From: Drosophila miranda
Taxonomy: Eukaryota; Arthropoda; Insecta; Diptera; Drosophilidae
Reading direction: 5' to 3'
NCBI RefSeq assembly: GCF_003369915.1
Contig: NW_022881603.1
Span: forward strand, 28,827,522-28,891,521
DNA length: 64,000 nt
Below the pieces are notes generated by a model. It worked only from the letters and a program-made list of their open reading frames with translations. It did not search any database and was not told the origin of the DNA. Shown in pieces: positions 55,501 to 64,000 of the stretch. Positions within the stretch are counted from its first letter, which is position 1, and every line of letters begins with the position of its first letter. The position numbers and the translations under genes are program-made.

Positions 55501-57861
55501 ATGGCAGCACCTGAGCCTACCAATGTCGCGAACGCAGCAATGCCGAGTGATGTAGATTTCTACAAGCACAAGGCCGAGTCCATCGCGCGCCAACTAAAGG
55601 CCATGGATCGCTTTCTCACCAAGGAAGAGCTTGCCGAGTTAGATGAGGCAGAACTTCAAGCTCGCTTAGAGCAAATCGAGCGAATGAATGCGGATTTCGA
55701 TGCCGCTCAAACGAGCCTTGAAAGGCTGGATTTCCTGCAGTTCCTCCATGATGCCCGGCTGGACTTTTCGAATGTTTATGTCAAGGTTAGGTCCAGGCTG
55801 TCGCGGGAGTTGATGGCTGCTCGCACGGTAAATGTTGCCAATTCAACGGCTCGGCATACTCTCGAGGGGAATTCGTCGTTGTTCGCCTATAATAGTATAG
55901 GCCGTTCTCGAATGCCCGAGTTGCAGCTTCCGCGATTCGGGGGGAACTACATGGATTGGCCAGAATTCCACTCGATGTTCTCGACAATGGTGCACAAAGA
56001 CCATCGTATACCAATCATCGAAAAATTCCAATATCTTCGTGGATGTCTAGATGGTGCTGCGCTGGATACGATTCATTCCTTGGAACTTTCTGAGGAGAAT
56101 TACGACAAGGCGTTGACTTTGCTAATGTTGCGATTCGATAATAAACTGTTACATTTTCAGGCACACGTCAACGCTATTTTCGGGCTGCAAGGGGTGGAGA
56201 AGGGCTCAGCTATCGGCTTGCGCGCGCTCAGCGACAAAATCAATTCGCACTTGCGTGCACTTCAGACCTTGGCGACCCCGCAGGAGATTTCGGATGGGTT
56301 GCTGATCTTCATCATAGGCACGAAACTGGACCACAAAACAAAGGAGAAATGGGAAGAGAACTTGAAGACGTCAGGATTGCCTCGGTGGTCAAGCATGGCC
56401 TCATTTTTGGAAGCGAGATGTCGGATGCTGGAGAATTTGGGATCAGCCATGGCAACAAGTCCTAGTCAACAGGTGGGAGAAGACAATCCTGTCACCCTTA
56501 TCACCTCCAGTAACGACCATCCTAACCCCATATGTAACCATTGCAATTCCTCCGAGCATTACATATCTAGATGTCAGGCATTCCTGAATCTCTCTGCGTT
56601 TGAACGATACAAAGAAGCAAAGAAGAGCCGCTTGTGTTTGAACTGCCTCAACAAAGGCCATGAATTGCAGAGGTGCAGGTCAGGACTTTGCAGGCATTGT
56701 CAGGCCAAACATCACACGCTACTCCACATTCCATCGGGAACTGGTGCTTCATCTTCCTCTTCACCGGCCGAGGAATCGATCCAGCAAGAGGCCGCGACTG
56801 TGCTTCTAGCAAGCGGGTGTTCTAGCCCTCCCCCCTCGATCCAGAAATCTCAGCCTAGCCAGAACGTGTTGCTACCTACTGCCCTCGTCCATGTAACAGA
56901 TCGTTATGGAGCACTTATCCCATGTCGTGCCATTTTTGATTCTGCATCACAGGGAAACTTTTTAACATCTAGACTTGCTGGTCAGTTTCAGTTGGATCAT
57001 TGCTCGTCTTATGTTCACATCTCTGGAATCGGAGATTCCATTCTACCTTCGAGCAAGTCTGTACATATAGTTGTACAATCCCAAGACGCAAGCTATCGAG
57101 CTTCCTTCGCTGCAATTGTCACCAACTCAATTACGGAAATGCAGCCTAACTTCGGCGTAGACGCAAAGGATTGGCCAATGCCGAATAATCTAAAACTAGC
57201 TGATCCTAATTTCTCCAAGCCCCAACGTATCGATCTGTTGATAGGTTCTGGTTTGTTCTTCGATTTAATGTGCGTCGGACAGATTCGACTATCAGCCCAA
57301 TTGCCAACATTGCAGGAGACTAAACTTGGTTGGATAGTATCAGGAAGCATTGATAGCTCGGAGAATAAGCGTGCAGCTTTAGCCGCTTTTGAAAATTCCT
57401 CGTGCATCTCTATTGACGATTTTCGACCCACAACGCTGGAGTACCAAAACTTAGAGCAGCAATGCAGGAAGCAGCTGCTCGAGTGCCAGGTGCAAGTGGA
57501 AAAACTGCGATCGGAGAATCAGGAACTGCAGCGCGAACTTTTCCATATATTAAAAACCTACATATCCACGCCAAATGAAATTCAACTTTCAACAGTTTCT
57601 ACATTGCCAAATTTCCTGCCATTCTACGCAATTACAGAGGTTCCCGATGATCAAGACGTAGTCACGACAAGCCGCCTTCGTAAAGAAGCGCCGATTGCTG
57701 CGTTCGACGATCATCCCAGCGTAGCCGCCAGCTGCGCCCAAGCAAGCATCTTCAAGAGGGCCGTTGGAAAAATAGCGGTTCTGCCCCTTCAGGATGGATC
57801 TGTTGAAACCCTTTGCCTTCCAACGGGGGGTGAATGTTCGGAGCAGAACCCAGCCGATTAG
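55501..57861 (+). CDS. BEL/Pao-like Gag-protease protein with an unusual coiled-coil tail
   Basis: A 786-codon uninterrupted frame from ATG in a good context. Residues about 1-330 read as BEL/Pao Gag (runs such as LPRFGGNYMDWPEF and LDGAALDTIHSLEL). Zinc knuckles follow at about 347-410 (CNHCNSSEHYISRC, CLNCLNKGHELQRC and a third Cys/His set). A BEL-type protease-like domain comes next, with FDSASQGNFL in the active-site position and GIGDS and LIGSGLFFDL further on. It ends with LGWIVSGS, where RT would begin in a full element. From about residue 640 the sequence becomes a heptad-like coiled coil (LEQQCRKQLL, VEKLRSENQELQREL) and a stretch of unknown origin. It finishes with KIAVLPLQDG, which resembles the end of BEL pol. 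The last nine codons lie in the 3' LTR. Confidence 0.85.
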   Translation: MAAPEPTNVANAAMPSDVDFYKHKAESIARQLKAMDRFLTKEELAELDEAELQARLEQIERMNADFDAAQTSLERLDFLQFLHDARLDFSNVYVKVRSRLSRELMAARTVNVANSTARHTLEGNSSLFAYNSIGRSRMPELQLPRFGGNYMDWPEFHSMFSTMVHKDHRIPIIEKFQYLRGCLDGAALDTIHSLELSEENYDKALTLLMLRFDNKLLHFQAHVNAIFGLQGVEKGSAIGLRALSDKINSHLRALQTLATPQEISDGLLIFIIGTKLDHKTKEKWEENLKTSGLPRWSSMASFLEARCRMLENLGSAMATSPSQQVGEDNPVTLITSSNDHPNPICNHCNSSEHYISRCQAFLNLSAFERYKEAKKSRLCLNCLNKGHELQRCRSGLCRHCQAKHHTLLHIPSGTGASSSSSPAEESIQQEAATVLLASGCSSPPPSIQKSQPSQNVLLPTALVHVTDRYGALIPCRAIFDSASQGNFLTSRLAGQFQLDHCSSYVHISGIGDSILPSSKSVHIVVQSQDASYRASFAAIVTNSITEMQPNFGVDAKDWPMPNNLKLADPNFSKPQRIDLLIGSGLFFDLMCVGQIRLSAQLPTLQETKLGWIVSGSIDSSENKRAALAAFENSSCISIDDFRPTTLEYQNLEQQCRKQLLECQVQVEKLRSENQELQRELFHILKTYISTPNEIQLSTVSTLPNFLPFYAITEVPDDQDVVTTSRLRKEAPIAAFDDHPSVAASCAQASIFKRAVGKIAVLPLQDGSVETLCLPTGGECSEQNPAD

Positions 57862-58206
57862 CTGCTTGCCAAATAGCACCTAATTCTTGGCCCTCAGCCG
57901 CTTATTTTGTTTGTTACTTATGTCTATGTCACTCATTTGTTTGTTAAAGCTTTGCGCTTGCTTGCCCTGCTAAACGCTTTCTGCCAGCTCGCTCTTCGCT
58001 ATCTCCGCTTTGCGTCTGCCTACCGACGTCGGCCGAGCGAAGCTGCGCTTAGCGATCGGAGCGGCAATGTAAAGGGCAGGCAAGCCACACTTGCAATTTG
58101 GATGTCACGCATTAAAGAACATATCGTAATTTTATTTCTGCGCCGAGTTTTATTTAATTCGAAATAATTAGTCGGCCGATTGGGGATAAAAAACATTATC
58201 TCCACA
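57835..58206 (+). repeat. 3' LTR of the BEL/Pao-like element
   Basis: Matches 54755-55126 with differences noticed near 57854 and 57979. A G-rich tract (57824-57834) precedes it as purine primer. Confidence 0.92.
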
Positions 58207-58908
58207 GTATCATTTACAGAAAACCGCTATACATTCATACTGACACACACACACATACAACCTGAAAAAGGTGAGAGAGGTACGCAAACATGTGAATACG
58301 ATACCCATTAATTAATTTTAATTTTGATTTAATTCCACGAAGACATTTAGAAAATGTTTATGTGGAAGCCAGTGCCAGGCACGGTAGTGAAATAACACAC
58401 CCCACAGAAGGAGGTGCACTCGATATGTTTGAAAAGGATTAACTTACAAATAAAGATTTGTTTACGCGCAATCGATATCAAAACAAATTTAACAGTGTTA
58501 TCATATTTGTTTATTTAGTTTAGAAGCGGAACCAGTCGAGACGTTCCATGCCGTCTTTCGTTTTGAAAGTAAACGAATTATCTCATGTTGCAATTATTTA
58601 TTATACATAAATGCATTTTAGAAACATAAGGAGAATGCACGGCCTCCCAGGCAGAGCACGAGACCCAGTAATTACTATTATTAATTATTAAAAACATCTA
58701 TGAAATATATAAAACCACATCTAAAACTGATATAAGGAGGCACTGTAGTACACCCATACAATTAATACATTTCTGAGGCCAAAGGCCGCAGGTTCGACAT
58801 ACGTCGATACCGCCGGGCGGGAGGGTTTGTTTGTGTTACAGTGGGTGGGGGCGGGGACAGATGAGAAGTGGAGTGCCCCCCTTCTACTAACTAGGCTTCT
58901 TGTACGCT
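58207..58908. other. Den1 and amidase 3' flanks
   Basis: 58207-58646 is the continuation of the Den1 3' region and is repeated at 63561-64000, including a (CA)n run. 58647-58908 is A+T-rich and then G-rich sequence (GGGTGGGGGCGGGG near 58842) with nothing recognised. Confidence 0.5.
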
Positions 58909-60420
58909 TTACACCCTGACTTGGGGTCGCGTCCAGCCACCAAAGGCTCGCTCCAGCTCCTCCGGAACAGCCAGGCAGAGACGATCCTCGTTAAAGTTGG
59001 CAATGATCTGAACACCCAGGGGCAATCCTTCGCTGCCCTTTCCCAACGGAACAGCCGTGGCTGGGAAGCCTAGTACATTCACAATGCCCGTGTAGGCAAA
59101 GTTAAGGGGTCGCGTCACAGGCTCATTATGATAGGGCGCCACGGTGGGGAGTGTGGGATAGATCAGCACTCCATTATTTCTGCGAGCCGTGCTTGCACTG
59201 GGCACTGTCCATTATCGCAGTTGACAAGCCAATGAACGTGTGTTTGGAAGCCCCAAACAGCCATTTGAAAAGCTCCCAATAGGTGTTGATGTCATGCTCC
59301 AAATTGCCCAATTGGTAGGCGAAGCCGTGTCCACTGTCGTCCCGCATGTTGGCAAACCAAATGGCAGCCGATTGGCGAAATAGCGGCAGCTGGATGCGTT
59401 CCACCTGCTTGCTGGCAAACTTCTCGCTCAGGTGCCGGACAACTCGTTGCATGGCCTTCAGTGAAAATATTGGATAATCAGTAATTAGTATGTTAATAAT
59501 TATTATACACTGATACCTTTTGTAGATCGGGGTCTACTGAAGACACTAGGCGGGCACCGCCATCTGACTCCTGACAGAAGAACTTCATCTTGCTTAGATC
59601 CACTTCCTTGTCGAGATTCAGCAGATCGGCCTTTTCGCCAGACATGATTCTAAGCATTGGGCGCAGGTCCTCCGCAAAGCGCGACATTGACATTGGAAGG
59701 GTGCAGGGAACTGGCCCACATTGGAAACCACCAGCTTGCTTGGCTTATGTCCGAAGATGCCGTTGAAAAAGGCCGGCATGCGAATGGAGCCACCAATGTC
59801 AGAGCCAAGACCAAAGGCCGAGGCAGCCGCAGACTGAATGAGCCGCGCACCTCTCGTCGATCATACAAGCCAGCCGTGTGGAGCATACCTAGAACACAGG
59901 TAAATTTTCATTTATAACTGTTTTAGTTCAGTTTTAGTTTAGTTCGATCTCACCCTTGACCGATATGCAGTCTTTTGTGGTGATGGGAACACCCAGAAAG
60001 GGCTTCTGCTTGGCCAATTCCTCCACGGTGTGCTGACCGGACTTGATCAGCTTATCTGCATCGGCTGCCTCTTGGAAAGCCTGGTCGTATCTCTCGTCCA
60101 CCACACAATTCAATATGGGATTCACCTCCTTGATGCGGCGTATGAACGACTCCATTACCTGAACGCTGCTAAGCTATTCGATGACATGAGAGGTTATTAT
60201 ACTGATGGCTAGAGTATCTATATCAAGATCTACTCACTTCCTGGTTGCGTATCTTTCTTGCAAGCGACGATGCCGATTCGAGCAGATTGGGGTCCGTTAT
60301 GGGTGGCATGCTCTCGCTCTTCGCGCCATAGATCAGGCGGAAAAGAAAACGAATGCAGGCCTGCAGTATACCAAAGATATAGAAACCTATGACGCGTGAC
60401 AAGGTCACGTGCTGCGCCAT
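58909..60420 (-). pseudogene. FAAH2-type amidase, decayed copy
   Basis: An amidase-signature membrane hydrolase of fatty-acid amides. Minus-strand exons: 60420-60238 (hydrophobic N-terminus VIGFYIFGILQACIRFLF, a likely membrane anchor), 60158-59954, 59888-59517 and 59455-58909. The catalytic Lys is present in TTKDC, and the nucleophile Ser in LGSDIGGSIR. Between LYDRREVRGS and SAAASAFGLGS about 60 residues are missing (near 59838), including the GGSSGG loop with the middle Ser of the Ser-Ser-Lys triad, and the frame shifts. The frame shifts again near 59700. A further deletion near 59185 joins DSAQC-type sequence to NNGVLIYPTLP out of frame. It is not functional. The paralogue cannot be fixed among the several fly amidases. 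Confidence 0.87.
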
Positions 60421-60600
60421 CTTGCATGGGTGGAATGTAGCTTTTTATTTTTTACTGGGAATGGCTGATGATCGCGTCTGTGTCTTGGTTCTGGGCCATG
60501 TGTTGTGGATCTGGAAGATTTCGACAAATTAAAAATTACAAATGTGTATCATTTAATTTTAAAGAATACATATTTTGTATTCTTTTGTATTGAATACAAC
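60421..60600. other. Amidase upstream flank
   Basis: No ORF or element recognised. It ends in ATACAAC, which is repeated at 61337-61343 beyond the foldback element. Confidence 0.4.
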
Positions 60601-61336
60601 CACTAACCATACAGTACATATATAGATGTGCCAGTTCATACAACGAAAGCGTCCCACACTGGCTAGCGCGTTCAGTACCCCAGAGTGACGTCATCATGAG
60701 AGAGAGAGCGCAGAGAGAACATCTTTGCATGTGTTAGTACACACGCAATATGTTTCGGCAAAAATATGTGATTGTATGCTTTTTCAGATTTTTTGAACTC
60801 TCTCAGGTCTGGTTCTGTTTTGTTTAAGGAAGGAAAATAATGTTTAAAATAAGGAAATAAATGTGTAATTATATTATTGTAATATTTTATATTTTGTGGT
60901 ATAAATCAAACAAATAACAGCTTTTATTTCATTTCCCGCGCCCTAGTGTACCATACCCCCACCCCCTGCCCATTCTTCATTTATTATGTGGCGGTAGGTC
61001 AGTCCATCAAAAGACCCAAAACAAGAACCAAACTCAAATTTCAGTTCTAGCGGCCAGCAATACTAAACACACACACGCAAAGTACGTGAGAATGCATGTG
61101 CACCCATACACTAAAACATGCTGGTGGCAAAACAGAACCAAACCTTCAAAAAATCTGAAAAAGCATACAATCACATATTTTTGTCGAAACATATTGCGTG
61201 TGTACTAAACATGCAAAAATGTTCTCTCTGCGCTCTCTCTCTCATGATGACGTCACTCTGGGGTACTGAACGCGCTAGCCAGTGTGTGACGCTTTCGTTG
61301 TATGAACTGGCACATCTATATACTGTATGGTTAGTG
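60601..61336. mobile_element. Foldback element with long inverted repeats (736 bp)
   Basis: Arms of about 200 bases (about 60601-60825 and 61125-61336) are inverted copies of each other with small differences. The outer ends are CACTAACCATACAGTA and its complement. The middle of about 300 bases is A+T-rich with CA runs and no ORF. ATACAAC flanks both sides (60594-60600 and 61337-61343), a likely 7-bp target duplication. It carries no transposase. The superfamily is not assigned. Confidence 0.8.
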
Positions 61337-61341
61337 ATACA

Positions 61342-61385
61342 ACGTTGTGGCCGTGGTAACCCAGGTTCGAATCCTGGTCACGGCA
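61342..61385 (+). pseudogene. tRNA-His fragment (3' 44 bases)
   Basis: ACGTTGTGGCCGTGG onward matches tRNA-His perfectly from the anticodon arm to the discriminator A. The 5' half is absent and the foldback element stands in its place. The trailer matches 43219 onward. This fragment is less mutated than its partner at 43148-43218. It marks the left end of the second tRNA-His/Den1 segment. Confidence 0.88.
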
Positions 61386-62075
61386 ATGCTGCAAATGCAT
61401 TGTCACGGAGTTGGGTTTTCTTTTTTTTCTTTTAAATCTTATTTTCCTGTGTTTTATGTGTTAAGCGATTAAGATGTATTTTAGCGCCAAGCTGGTGAAG
61501 GATGTCGCAATAATTCTTCTTGTTAAGTAAAGAGGAAAGAGGAGACTTTTCGAACAGCATATTCAATACAGGTTCGCAAATTAAGTGCAAAGAAAATTGT
61601 AATTTACATACAAAATGCAATTATGTTTCTTTATGGGGAAACTTTATCTGAAGTAACAAGCAGATGAAAATATTAATACGATTTGGTGAAAAACAATAAC
61701 AAAGTTTCCAAAACGGGCTACATTTATTGGTGGTTTTTGCACAAGTAAAAATGTTACAGAGCGGCAGGTATAGGGTTAAATGAGAGCACCGAACACTTTA
61801 TTTTATTTCGAGTAGTTTCGTTTCATAATTTGTAACTTCTTCGCCAAAGTTTCCATGTAACTCAAAATTGTTCTTTTCAGTTATTAAGTTATTTATTATT
61901 TTTACATTTAGAAAATAATATGCATTTTAACATTAATCCGCTCTCCTTTACCAATACTGGTGGGGCGCCAGCGTTGCCAGGCTAGATGCGGCGTGCTCCC
62001 CTTTTCGACCCCATACCCCATCAAAAAAGAAAAATTAGCCCCAAAAGCAGACAGATTGATAAAGTTAACATCAGT

Positions 62076-62243
62076 TCATCCAATATAATATGGAGCAGTG
62101 TTTAAAAATTTATAAAAAGATATTAAGTCCACGAGTATTGTTGCTGTCATACCCAAATAAATGATAATACGCAAGGAATCTTTAATTATAGCGACTAGTA
62201 AATTTATTCGGAGGTATAAAGTTCGAAGGGGCAGCGCATCCAT
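62076..62243 (-). CDS. Possible small hydrophobic protein, second copy, doubtful
   Basis: Same 55-codon frame as 43908-44075, differing at two residues (Gly to Val and Gln to Pro). It starts at ATG 62243 and lies upstream of and divergent from Den1. Without a homologue, coding status is undecided. Confidence 0.3.
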   Translation of the reverse strand: MDALPLRTLYLRINLLVAIIKDSLRIIIYLGMTATILVDLISFYKFLNTAPYYIG

Positions 62244-62856
62244 TTTTTCTGGTAAGTGTGACGCAATGAATCCAATGAATGAACCAAGAACCGCTATTAT
62301 CAGCCTTTGTTGTGCTTCGCGTATTCGCACCCGTACACAAAACTTAAATTAAATGTTTGAATTAACGTTTAAACATTTAAAAATCTGAGCTGTGCTGCTT
62401 TTTTCTCACTGCACCCTGAAGCTGTGTTGTAAGGCGACGCGACACAGATAATTAAGCAACATGGCGTTTGCAACAAAAGGCACAACAACAAAATTTGCCG
62501 GCCGGCGAGCAGTACGGCAATACGAAGACGAAAGCAAAAGGAAATCAAGGAAAATATTTGAACGCCGACTTTGAAACGCACAAGCTGTGTGGGGATTGTT
62601 CTCGTGGATAAGTTTGACTTTTCAAAACAAATATATTATTTAAAATAAGTTAGAAACATGCTGCCCCAAGATAGAAACATTTTAAGGTGCTAGATTAGTT
62701 CGAAATTTTGAATGCGGAGCATATAATTTCAGAAATACAATTTCTTGCAGGCAACATACAAGCCAGAAACAGAGTTCGAATCAAACAGGGTCTTCGAGAC
62801 GCGTCGGTGGAAAGAGCGGCACCCCAAATAGATCCAACAACAACCATCACTCCAAG

Positions 62857-63504
62857 ATGAGCTCCAACTCGAAGGCGGATCCCATCTCACTGAGCTTCCA
62901 CGACTCGTGTCTGCGGATGTCCGACGTGCAGCTGCTGCATGGGCCCCGCTGGCTGAACGACCAGATTTTGAGCTTCTACTACGAGTACCTGACGCACGTG
63001 AAGTACAAGACAAACGACGATATCGTCTTCATAGCCCCCGAGGTGACCCAATGCATGAAGTACATGGACGACCAGGAGCTGGAGCAACTCATGGATCAGA
63101 ACAAGGCCACTAGGAAGCCATTTATATTCTTCGCCTTGAATGACAACATGAGCTTCGAGGCCGGTGGCACGCACTGGTCGTTGCTGGTGTTCTCGCGACC
63201 GGAGAAGACGTTCTATCACTTTGACTCGTACGGAAACAACAACACTAGCAACTCTGTGGAGCTGATGAACAAGGTGAAGGAAACTATGGACATGCGCTCT
63301 GCCAAGTTTCGTCCAATGCGCTGCCTGCAGCAGGCCAACGGCTACGACTGCGGCATACACGTCATTTGTATGACCGACCACATTGCCGACTATCTAAATA
63401 GGTATGAGGTGATTGATGGACTACCGCCGCTGCAGGCTGACACCGTTAAAGCCAAACGCACGGAACTGCTCAAGCTGATCTTGTCGCTGGGCGGCAAGAA
63501 CTAG
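62857..63504 (+). CDS. Den1: Den1, SENP8-type NEDD8-specific cysteine protease, intact copy
   Basis: 215 codons in one exon, ATG at 62857. As a family member it should cleave NEDD8 from modified proteins other than, or in addition to, cullins. The Ulp1-type catalytic set is complete: His106 in GGTHWSLLVF, Asp123 in YHFDSYG and Cys165 in NGYDCGIHV, at spacings like those of human SENP8. The length is typical of the family. A likely 5' UTR splice acceptor (TTTCTTGCAG) lies about 110 bases upstream, near 62748. It is the only intact Den1 in the window; copy 1 at 44689 is inactivated. Confidence 0.94.
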   Translation: MSSNSKADPISLSFHDSCLRMSDVQLLHGPRWLNDQILSFYYEYLTHVKYKTNDDIVFIAPEVTQCMKYMDDQELEQLMDQNKATRKPFIFFALNDNMSFEAGGTHWSLLVFSRPEKTFYHFDSYGNNNTSNSVELMNKVKETMDMRSAKFRPMRCLQQANGYDCGIHVICMTDHIADYLNRYEVIDGLPPLQADTVKAKRTELLKLILSLGGKN

Positions 63505-64000
63505 ACGTCGTTTCTTTCCTCCATTTGCTAGTTTTAAGTTATCGAATGAATATTGTAAATGTATCATTTACAGAAAACCGCTATACATTCATACTGACAC
63601 ACACACACACATACAACCTGAAAAAGACGAGAGAGGTACGCAAACATGTGAATACGATACCCATGAATTAATTTTAATTTTGATTTAATTCCACGAAGAC
63701 ATTTAGAAAATGTTTATGGGGAAGCCAGTGCCAGGCACGGTAGTGAAATAACACACCCCACAGAAGGAGGTGCACTCGATATGTTTGAAAAGGATTAACT
63801 TACAAATAAAGATTTGTTTACGCGCAATCGATATCAGAACAAATTTAACAGTGTTATCATATTTGTTTATTTAGTTTAGAAGCGGAACCAGACGAGACGT
63901 TCCATGCCGTCTTTCGTTTTGAAAGTATGCGAATTATCTCATGTTGCAATTATTTATTATACATAAATGCATTGTAGAAACATAAGGAGAATGCACGGCC
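63505..64000. other. Den1 3' flank
   Basis: 3' UTR and flank with a (CA)n run near 63597-63611. It contains the uninterrupted GTATC site (63561-63565) into which the BEL/Pao-like element inserted in copy 1. No further gene is seen before the window ends. Confidence 0.6.

Larger units (their letters stand above)
54755..58206 (+). mobile_element. Non-autonomous BEL/Pao-like LTR element, 3,452 bp
   Basis: 372-bp LTRs (54755-55126 and 57835-58206) start TGTTCGGAGC and end TATCTCCACA. They differ at two positions noticed. The target duplication is GTATC (54750-54754 and 58207-58211), five bases as usual for BEL/Pao. It interrupts the Den1 copy 1 3' UTR; the uninterrupted site is at 63561-63565. 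A single ORF encodes Gag and a protease-like region but no RT, RNase H or integrase. Confidence 0.92.
61342..64000 (+). repeat. tRNA-His/Den1 duplicated segment, copy 2
   Basis: Counterpart of 43175-45126, 54482-54754 and 58207-58646 joined without the two LTR elements. The match is still running at the end of the window, so the duplication may extend beyond it. Confidence 0.9.

Overview
The window is nuclear DNA from a Drosophila, most likely of the obscura group. The recognisable host genes are garz (GBF1-type ARF exchange factor), cytosolic methionyl-tRNA synthetase, Den1 (SENP8-type deneddylase), a FAAH2-type amidase and a cluster of tRNA-His(GUG) genes. They carry short GT-AG introns of the usual fly size. 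From memory, these genes lie on Muller element C (2R of D. melanogaster). The block is heavily invaded by transposable elements, partly duplicated and full of broken genes. That pattern fits a young degenerating Y such as the D. miranda neo-Y, which is Muller C. This placement is an inference; the sequence does not prove it.

Layout. 1-17160: a tandem array of one Ty3/gypsy-type LTR retrotransposon (Osvaldo/Ulysses-like), a partial unit and two full units sharing three ~957-bp LTRs. All units are defective and share lesions. 17161-22103: mostly unrecognised, repeat-like DNA, including a 1,085-bp terminal-inverted-repeat element (18596-19680). 22104-24622: a truncated, frameshifted duplicate of the 5' part of garz, fused at its 3' side to a decayed MetRS gene on the minus strand (24623-27391). 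About 27840-32683: a 5'-uncertain, internally deleted RNase H-bearing non-LTR retrotransposon. 32903-39806: an apparently intact garz with ten coding exons and two phase-compatible 3' ends. 40332-41544: three identical tRNA-His genes, then an unidentified 244-codon gene on the minus strand and a tRNA-His pseudogene. 44689-54693: a Den1 copy split by a young 9.36-kb Ulysses-like element with 2.02-kb LTRs and inactivated at its catalytic cysteine. 54755-58206: a non-autonomous BEL/Pao-like element with one long ORF, inserted in the Den1 3' UTR. 58909-60420: a decayed FAAH-like gene on the minus strand. 60601-61336: a foldback element. 61342-64000: a second copy of the tRNA-His/Den1 segment with an intact Den1.

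How it fits together. Two local duplications (garz 5' region and the tRNA-His/Den1 segment) each left one broken and one intact copy, about 0.5% diverged by eye for garz. The intact garz acts in ER-Golgi ARF1 activation and the intact Den1 removes NEDD8 from proteins. MetRS and the amidase are non-functional as read here, so working copies would have to lie elsewhere. An assembly that stitched two haplotypes together could mimic part of the duplication pattern and should be excluded first.
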